The notes under the pieces were generated by a model, which saw only the letters and a list, made by a program, of their open reading frames with translations, was not told the origin of the DNA and did not search any database. A DNA stretch of 64,000 nt from CAVZVW01 sp963778845 (GTDB taxonomy: Bacteria > Actinomycetota > Actinomycetes > Actinomycetales > Kineosporiaceae), in NCBI GenBank assembly GCA_963778845.1, contig CAVZVW010000010.1:1-64000 (forward strand), in the 5' to 3' direction. Position 1 is the first letter of the stretch, and each line of letters starts with the position of its first letter. The position numbers were made by a program, and so were the translations under genes. This document shows, in pieces, positions 56,102-64,000 of this stretch.

Positions 56102-57279
56102 CCGCCAGGCGTGGCAGGGGAGAGGGCGGCCTGCACTGGGACGCCCAACGAGAGCGGTGGATCGCCACCGCCAGCCTCGGCATCGATCCCAGCGGCCGGC
56201 GAGTCATCAAGCGCGGCAGCGGCAGGACCAAGACCCAGGCCCGCGCCAAGCTGAAGGAAGTCCTGCGCGACTACGAGGACGGCCTGGCCATCGCACCGGC
56301 CGACTACACCGTCGCCCACGCCGTCAACGACTGGCTCGCCTACGGGCTACCCGGCCGGGACAAGGCCACCCTGACCGCGAACCAGATCCTGTGCAGGACC
56401 CACGTGATCCCCGCGCTGGGAGCCCGCAAGCTGCGCGACCTCAGCGCCGACGACGTCGACAGGTGGCTCGCCGAGAAGGCCAAGACCCACAGCACCCGCA
56501 CCCTGCAAGGCCTGCGCTCCTGCCTGAACCGGGCCATCAACCGGGCGATGGCCCGCGACAAGGTCAAACGCAACGTCGTCGCCCTGTGCCGGATCCCCAA
56601 GGGCCTGCCCGGGCGGCCCTCCAAGGCGCTGACCTTCGCCCAGGCCGAAGCCGTGCTCGCCGCATGCCAGAAGAACCGGATGAACGCCTACGTCGTCCTC
56701 TCCCTGCTCACCGGAGCCCGCCCAGAGGAACTACGCGCCCTGACCTGGGACCACGTCGACCTGACCGGCGACGCCGACGCCGTCCCACCCCTGCCGCCGC
56801 ACCTGGCCGTCTGGCGCTCCGTGCGAGCCGGCGGGGACACCAAGACCCGTAAGTCCCGGCGCACCCTGGCCCTGCCGGCGCGCTGCACCGACGCCCTGCG
56901 CCAGCACCAGAACACCCAAGCCCGCGAACGAGCGGCCGCAGGGGAGCGCTGGCAGGAACACGGGCTGGTCTTCGCCTCCAGCATGGGAACCCCGATGGAC
57001 CCCTCCCACGTGCGACGAGACTTCCGCAACGCGATCAAGGACGCCGCCGGCATCGACCCCAAGGACTGGACCCCCCGCGAGCTGCGCCACAGCTTCGTCT
57101 CCCTGCTCTCCGACAACGGCGTCCCCCTGGAAGAGATCTCCCGCCTCGTCGGCCACAGCAGCACCGCCGTCACCGAGCTGGTCTACCGCAAGCAGATCCG
57201 CCCAGTCCTGCAGACCGGCGCGATCGCCATGGACCGAATCTTCGACACCGCCGCGCCCGCGTCACCACCGCAGCCATAG
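56098..57279 (+). CDS. int: Tyrosine-family site-specific integrase
   Basis: 393 residues. An AP2-like DNA-binding N-terminal part (GLHWDAQRERWIATASLG), a SAM-like core-binding domain (about 65-150) and the catalytic domain with Arg in LTGARPEELRALTW, Lys in the KSRRTLALP strand, HxxR in RELRHSFVSLLSDNG, His/Gly in LVGHSSTAVTELVY and the nucleophile Tyr in VYRKQ. All catalytic residues are there and the gene is intact. It stands 60 bp from att copy 3 and the tRNA, with the island behind it. GTG 56098 is the start. Confidence 0.94.
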   Translation: MTARRGRGEGGLHWDAQRERWIATASLGIDPSGRRVIKRGSGRTKTQARAKLKEVLRDYEDGLAIAPADYTVAHAVNDWLAYGLPGRDKATLTANQILCRTHVIPALGARKLRDLSADDVDRWLAEKAKTHSTRTLQGLRSCLNRAINRAMARDKVKRNVVALCRIPKGLPGRPSKALTFAQAEAVLAACQKNRMNAYVVLSLLTGARPEELRALTWDHVDLTGDADAVPPLPPHLAVWRSVRAGGDTKTRKSRRTLALPARCTDALRQHQNTQARERAAAGERWQEHGLVFASSMGTPMDPSHVRRDFRNAIKDAAGIDPKDWTPRELRHSFVSLLSDNGVPLEEISRLVGHSSTAVTELVYRKQIRPVLQTGAIAMDRIFDTAAPASPPQP

Positions 57280-57298
57280 TCACGCAGATAGACACTCA
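57279..57298 (+). repeat. 20-bp subterminal direct repeat, right copy
   Basis: GTCACGCAGATAGACACTCA, partner of 46906-46925 (19 of 20). It begins on the last base of the integrase stop codon. Confidence 0.6.
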
Positions 57299-57305
57299 AC
57301 GACAC

Positions 57306-57337
57306 GGGGCCACTCTCCCGATCATCGGGAAAGGGCC
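57306..57337 (-). terminator. Hairpin downstream of tRNA-Pro
   Basis: TCCCGAT (57316-57322) and ATCGGGA (57324-57330) are perfect complements around one base, and the surrounding GGCC motifs can extend the stem. It is about 29 bases from the tRNA 3' end, on its downstream side, so it may end the tRNA transcript. A similar hairpin lies at 40376-40402. Confidence 0.4.
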
Positions 57338-57339
57338 TC

Positions 57340-57432
<93 letters not shown>

Positions 57433-57495
57433 GTGGAGCCCGGCCAGCATAGCCGAGCCGCGTCGTCGTCCCGAAACTCGTTCGGAGCCCGCGGG

Positions 57496-58416
57496 TCAGG
57501 GGTCGAGGGCGTCCACCGCGACCAGGGTCAGCAGGCTGGCCTCCGGCCGGCAGGCGAAGCGCACCGGCGTGAACGGCGACGTCCCGATCCCCGCCGACAC
57601 GTGCAGCCACGCACCCGCGTCGCCGTCTGCGGCACTCGCCCAGCGGGAGACGCCCCTGGCCTGGCGTCGAGGCGAGGTCGCAGTTGGTGACGAGCGTCCC
57701 GATGAAGGGTAGGCAGAGCTGGCCGCCGTGGGTGTGGCCCGCCAGCAGCAGGCCGGCGCCGTCGGCCGCCATCGCGTCGAGCACCCGGCGATACGGCGCG
57801 TGTGCTGACCCCGATGGTGAGCGCGGCCGTCGAGTCGGGCGGGCCGGCACTCGGCGTACCGGTCGTAGCCCAGATGCGGGTCGTCGACGCCGACGAACTC
57901 GAGGGTGACCCCGGCGACGGTGATGCGCTCGCGCCGGTTGGTCAGGTCGATCCAGCCCGCCGAGCAGAAGCCGTCGACCAGGTCGCTCGGGTGGGCAGCC
58001 GTCGGCCGACGACGCGGCGGCCGCCGCCTCGGGGCAGCAGGTAGCGCGCCGGGTTCTTCAGGTGCGGTGCGAAGTAGTCGTTCGACCCGAGCACGAACAC
58101 GCCGGGGCGTTCGAGCAGGCCCGCGTGGGCGTCGAGCACGGCGGGGACGCCGTCCGCCGCGGCGATGCTGTCGCCCGTCGAGATCACCAGGTCCGGCTCG
58201 AGCTGCGCCAGCGACCGCACGAACGCCGCCTTGCGCCGCTGCCGCGGCATCAGGTGGATGTCCGAGATGTGCAGCACGCGCAGCGGCGGCGTCCCGACGG
58301 GCAGCACCGGGAGCGTGAAGCGCCGAACGGTGAAGGCCCGGGCCTCGGCCAGCGACCAGCCGAGCACCGTCGTGACCGCAGACGGCTGCGACGGCGCCTG
58401 CCTTCGTGAACGTCAC
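57496..58416 (-). pseudogene. Metallophosphoesterase, several frameshifts
   Basis: The pieces, in order: VTFTKAGAVAAV, VLGWSLAEARAFTVRRFTLPVLP, LRVLHISDIHLMPRQRRKA (metal ligands D and H), VISTGDSIAAADGVP, VFVLGSNDYFAPHL (the GNH-type motif with D), VDDPHLGYDRY, LDAMAADGAGLLLAGHTHGGQLCLPFIG (GHTH ligands) and HVSAGIGTSPFTPVRFACRPEASLL. They lie in three frames with joins near 58380, 58010, 57840 and 57670. GGGAGGATGTGCCC precedes the GTG at 58416. Repaired length is about 305 residues. Its place beside PonA2 and WhiB matches the mycobacterial locus, so sequence error is likely. Confidence 0.8.
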
Positions 58417-58481
58417 GGGCACATCCTCCCAGTCGCTCGCGCGGACCGGGTCCGCGGCAGTGTCGATGTCAGACTTGGACC

Positions 58482-58979
58482 ATGACCCACCGCGGCGGTG
58501 CATCCACGCTCAAGGCTCGGCTGCAGGCGGATCTGACAGAGGCGATCCGTTCGCGAGACGACGTACGCTCCGCCACGCTGCGACTGGCGCTGACCGCTTG
58601 GCGGACGGAGGAGGTCGCGGGGTCGCAGGCTCGTGAGCTCGACGATGCCGAGGTCATCGCGGTGCTGGGCCGCGAGGCGAAGAAGCGTCGCGAGGCCGCC
58701 GAGGCCTTCGACGGCGCGGCCCGGCCCGACAGAGCCGACCGCGAGCGAGCGGAGCTCGCCGTCCTGGTGGCCTACCTGCCGGCGCAGCTGGACGACGACG
58801 CGCTGGCCGCCGTCATCGCCGAGGAGATCGCCGCCGCGGCGGCGACCGGGGCCACCGGGATGGCGGCCATGGGCCGCGTCATGAAGGCGGTTCAGACCCG
58901 CGTGGCCGGTCGGGCCGACGGCGCCCGCGTCGCTGCCGACGTGCGCCGGCGGCTCTCCGGTCCGACCGTCACGGAGTAG
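58482..58979 (+). CDS. GatB/YqeY domain protein
   Basis: 165 residues, the stand-alone YqeY family: LKARLQADLTEAIRSRDDVRSATLRLALTAWRTEEV, VIAVLGREAKKRREAAEAF and AYLPAQLDDDALAAVIAEEI. It resembles the tail domain of the tRNA-dependent amidotransferase subunit GatB, but its own role is not settled. It runs divergently from the metallophosphoesterase and convergently to ponA2, and is intact. Confidence 0.9.
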   Translation: MTHRGGASTLKARLQADLTEAIRSRDDVRSATLRLALTAWRTEEVAGSQARELDDAEVIAVLGREAKKRREAAEAFDGAARPDRADRERAELAVLVAYLPAQLDDDALAAVIAEEIAAAAATGATGMAAMGRVMKAVQTRVAGRADGARVAADVRRRLSGPTVTE

Positions 58980-58996
58980 GCACCGGGGGCGTCGGC

Positions 58997-61456
<2,460 letters not shown>

Positions 61457-61864
61457 GCGACCAGAGTACGGGGGGCTGCGCCAGTGGGGTGACGCTGCTC
61501 CGAGCGGGTCGTGCGGCCCTCGGCCCGGTCAACGGTGTGCGACGCAAGGCTCCGGCCTCCTCCAACCTTCCCGGGCCATGCCCGGCCCCGCCCGTGACCT
61601 GCGGGTTGTCGTCACCAAAGACGCACCGCGGGCCCCGAACGTTGCATCACGCCCGTCAGCTCGGGGGGCGACTTCGCGGCGTCCACGGACCTGGAACCAA
61701 CGAAGAGACAGTGACCACATGGCGTCACGACTCGTCACTTCGGTGACTGGGGAATCATCCGTCCGGCCCGTGTCGAGGAAGGTGAGCGTTCACCTAACGT
61801 CATCGGTGGAAGGTCCGCCTCGGGGATGGGTGCGGACTCGGGGGATCCCACTGGGAGGGAACCG
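61457..61864. other. Divergent promoter region between ponA2 and whiB
   Basis: About 400 bp without a supported gene. It must hold both promoters. A near-palindrome lies at 61780-61795, 70 bp from the whiB start. Confidence 0.5.
61780..61795. promoter_or_regulatory. Near-palindrome upstream of whiB
   Basis: AGGTGAGCGTTCACCT is symmetric except for one pair. It is reminiscent of DtxR/IdeR-type boxes but is one base longer, so the binding protein is unknown. Confidence 0.35.
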
Positions 61865-62218
61865 ATGACCAGCATCACCGGCGCCCAGGCGCCGAGCACC
61901 GGCCAGGACTGGGCTTCGCGGGGAGCCTGCCGTTCGAGCCACCCCGATGCGCTGTTCGTGCAGGGTGCGGCTCAGAACCGAGCCAAGGCCGTGTGCCTGG
62001 GCTGCCCGGTGCGCACCGAGTGCCTGGCCGACGCGCTGGACAACCGCACGGAGTTCGGCGTCTGGGGGGGCATGACCGAGCGTGAGCGCAGGGCGCTGCT
62101 CAAGCGTCGCCCCAACGTGCGGTCCTGGCGTCGCGTGCTGGAGACCGCACGGGCCGAGCACAGTCGCATGCTGCTCGAGCACGCCACCGCGACGACGCCA
62201 CGACGACGCGCGGGCTGA
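61865..62218 (+). CDS. whiB4: WhiB-family iron-sulfur regulator
   Basis: 117 residues with the four cluster Cys (RGACRSS, AVCLGCPVRTEC) and the GVWGGMTERERRALLKRR turn and DNA-binding tail. WhiB proteins bind a [4Fe-4S] cluster that responds to redox signals or NO. The flanking ponA2-like and ArsA-like genes match the M. tuberculosis whiB4 locus, on which the symbol rests. GGGAGGGA precedes the ATG at 61865. Confidence 0.9.
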   Translation: MTSITGAQAPSTGQDWASRGACRSSHPDALFVQGAAQNRAKAVCLGCPVRTECLADALDNRTEFGVWGGMTERERRALLKRRPNVRSWRRVLETARAEHSRMLLEHATATTPRRRAG

Positions 62219-62228
62219 CCGCACCGCA

Positions 62229-63392
62229 TCAGACCGTCGCGAGGTCGCTGCCCTTCGCAAGGTCGACGCCGATGTCTCGCAGGCCTGCGAGGTCGTGCAC
62301 GTCCCCGGCCCGGGCGGGCACCTCGGCCACCGCCACGTCGGGATGGGCGCCCACGAACCGGCCGGCCAGCGCCCTCTCCCGGTCCCTGCGCCGCATCCGG
62401 TCGGCGTGCACCCGCAGGAGCCCGGCCGTGAGCGCATGCCCACGGGCGTCGTCCAGATCCTCCGCAGCCGCCAGCGCGCGCTCGGCCGAGAGCCCGTCTG
62501 CAGCGACCTCGTGCACCCGGTTCAGGACCAGCCCCGCGAGCGGCATGTGCTCCTGCGCCAGCCGCTCGACGAAGAACGCCGCCTCCCGAAGCGCGTCGGC
62601 CTCCGGCGCGGCCACGACGAGGAACGCGGTCCCCGGAGCCTGCAGCAGCTGGTAGGTGTGGTCGGCCCGCTGCCGGAACCCTCCGAAGACCGTGTCGAGG
62701 GCCGCGACGAACGTCTGGACGTCGCGCAGCACCTGGGCGCCGAGGAGCCGGCTCATCGCCCCGGTCGCCCCGCCGACCGCCGCAGAGACCACCCGCATGT
62801 ACGCGCGCCCGCCCGCCCGGGCCGGTGCGCTCAGCAGCCGGATCAACCGCCCGTCGAGGAACGAGCCCAGGCGCGCGGGCGCATCGAGGAAGTCCAGGGC
62901 CGAGCGGCTGGGTGGGGTGTCGACGACGATGAGGTCCCAGCCGTCTCGGCCGGCGCGCTCGCGCAGCTGCCCGAGCTTCTCCATGGCCATGTACTCCTGG
63001 GTGCCGGCGAAGGAGCTCGAGAGCGCCTGGTAGAAGGGGTTGGCGAAGATCTGCTCCGCCTTCTCCGGCGAGGCGTGCGCCTGGATCACCTCGTCGAAGG
63101 TGCGTTTCATGTCCAGCATCATCGCGTCGAGGGCGCCGCCCGATGAGGTGTCGACACCGGCAACGGGCCTGGGGGTGTTGTCCAGCTCCACCAGCCCCAT
63201 CGACTGCGCGAGCCGGCGGGCAGGGTCGATCGTGAGCACCACGACACGCCGCCCGCGTTCGGCCGCGCGCAGCCCCAGGGCCGCCGCGGTCGTCGTCTTG
63301 CCGACGCCGCCCGCCCCGCAGCAGACGACCACCCGGGTGCCCGGGTCGTCGATGAGTGCGTCCACGTCGAGCACCGAACGGCGCGCCGTCAT
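62229..63392 (-). CDS. ArsA-like anion-transporting ATPase (first)
   Basis: 387 residues. Deviant Walker A CCGAGGVGKTTTAAAL, LTIDPARRLAQSMG, and VVDTPPSRSALDFLDAPARL are diagnostic of the ArsA/Get3 family. It corresponds to Rv3680 or Rv3679. No Cys cluster for arsenite is seen, and mycobacterial relatives are not classic arsenite pumps; a role in envelope or metabolite handling has been proposed. The start overlaps the stop of the preceding ArsA-like gene (ATGA); the two may form one heterodimer. Confidence 0.9.
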   Translation of the reverse strand: MTARRSVLDVDALIDDPGTRVVVCCGAGGVGKTTTAAALGLRAAERGRRVVVLTIDPARRLAQSMGLVELDNTPRPVAGVDTSSGGALDAMMLDMKRTFDEVIQAHASPEKAEQIFANPFYQALSSSFAGTQEYMAMEKLGQLRERAGRDGWDLIVVDTPPSRSALDFLDAPARLGSFLDGRLIRLLSAPARAGGRAYMRVVSAAVGGATGAMSRLLGAQVLRDVQTFVAALDTVFGGFRQRADHTYQLLQAPGTAFLVVAAPEADALREAAFFVERLAQEHMPLAGLVLNRVHEVAADGLSAERALAAAEDLDDARGHALTAGLLRVHADRMRRRDRERALAGRFVGAHPDVAVAEVPARAGDVHDLAGLRDIGVDLAKGSDLATV

Positions 63393-64000
63393 GCCATCCC
63401 CTGCTCGCGCAGCAGGTCGGCGAGCATGTACAGCGCGCCGAGGTCGACCCCTTCGGCGAGGGCGGGCAGCTCGTAGGTCGGGCGACCGAGGTCGGCGAGC
63501 ACCGTGGCCTGGGCCTCCTCGAGGGCCACGCGCTCGCCGTGCATGCGACCCTCGACGAGCAGACCCTCGGTCAACGCGAGCACCCGAGCGCGCGCTCCGG
63601 CGTCGCCCCCGCCCGACGGGTGGCGCCCGACGCCGGAGGCCTCGAGGCTCGCAGCGACGTCGGCCCGGTCGAGCCGACCCTTGACGGCGGCCGCCAGGGC
63701 GCGCTTGGACAGGGTCGGGGGCCGCACCTGGTTGACGACGATCCCCCCCACCGGCAGCCCGATCGCGCGGAGCTCGGCGACGCCGTCCGCGCTCTCCTGC
63801 ACCGGCATCTCCTCCAGGACCGTGACGATGTGGACGGCGGTCTGCGGCGAGCGCAGCAACCCCATGATCGAGCCGGCCTGGTTGCGGACCGGGCCGACCT
63901 TGGCCAGGCCCACCACCTCCTCGTTGACGTTGAGGAAGCGCGCGATGCGGCCCGTGGGCGGTGCGTCCAGGACGACGGCGTCGTAGACGGCGTGCCCGTC
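63389..64000 (-). CDS. ArsA-like anion-transporting ATPase (second), 5' end outside the window
   Basis: The frame is open to the last base, so the N-terminal part with Walker A is missing. Visible: VVLDAPPTGRIARFLNVNEEVVGLAKVGP (switch II region of ArsA), VTVLEEMPVQESADGVAELRAIGLPVGGIVVNQVRPP and LDLGALYMLADLLREQ-type ending. It precedes and overlaps the first ArsA-like gene by four bases, as in mycobacteria. Confidence 0.88.
   Translation of the reverse strand, partial: DGHAVYDAVVLDAPPTGRIARFLNVNEEVVGLAKVGPVRNQAGSIMGLLRSPQTAVHIVTVLEEMPVQESADGVAELRAIGLPVGGIVVNQVRPPTLSKRALAAAVKGRLDRADVAASLEASGVGRHPSGGGDAGARARVLALTEGLLVEGRMHGERVALEEAQATVLADLGRPTYELPALAEGVDLGALYMLADLLREQGMA

Overview
The window is high-GC DNA (coding regions look about 70% G+C) from an actinobacterium. 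Support for this: a WhiB regulator, an aspartokinase with an internal beta-subunit start, a WS/DGAT acyltransferase, several predicted F420-dependent enzymes (two LLM-class, two DDN-like), heavy use of GTG starts and overlapping genes. On the right, metallophosphoesterase, bifunctional penicillin-binding protein with PASTA, WhiB and two ArsA-like ATPases follow the ponA2-whiB4 neighbourhood known from mycobacteria. The species cannot be told from the sequence.

Left part (1-30 kb), well preserved. A DUF5063 gene end and a two-gene ABC exporter precede lysC-asd (first two steps of the aspartate pathway). An S9 peptidase, a sulfate ABC operon (sbp-cysT-cysW-cysA) and an Rrf2 regulator follow. 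Next is a metal-handling group: a fused HMA / TauE-SafE-like / cupredoxin membrane protein, an OmpR-type response regulator, its histidine kinase and a CoA-binding protein. Then come an amidohydrolase, WS/DGAT, a lipoprotein, a membrane-anchored methyltransferase, an MFS transporter and F420-type oxidoreductases. A dihydroxyacetone module closes the part: IclR regulator, aquaporin, dhaK, dhaL and a DhaM-HPr-Enzyme I fusion that can carry phosphate from PEP to DhaL in one chain.

Middle (30-40 kb). This is a regulator-rich stretch: MarR plus DDN-like enzyme, a pterin-dehydratase/glyoxalase fusion broken by a frameshift, a YciI/ECF42 sigma pair, two more ECF sigma factors with SnoaL-like C-terminal domains, SDR, SRPBCC, HAD dehalogenase, a GntR regulator with a predicted leaderless promoter, and an LLM oxidoreductase.

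Accessory region (40.4-57.4 kb). Two IS110-family elements lie next to an island at a tRNA-Pro(CGG) gene. The island has three direct copies of a roughly 60-bp att sequence (43647, 46746, 57340) that includes the 3' half of the tRNA. The first segment holds a secreted beta-propeller/Ig-like protein and a decayed EamA transporter. The second holds VapBC, an arsM remnant, a complete zinc-uptake set (zur, znuA, znuC, two znuB) with a Zur-type operator, a MobF/TraA relaxase-helicase and a tyrosine integrase next to the tRNA. It looks like an integrative mobilizable element carrying metal uptake.

Right end (57.4-64 kb). Core genes resume: metallophosphoesterase, YqeY, PonA2-like PBP, WhiB, two ArsA-like ATPases. 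Genes from about 49 to 60 kb, including core ones, carry many single-base frameshifts, so sequencing or assembly error is as likely as gene decay there.
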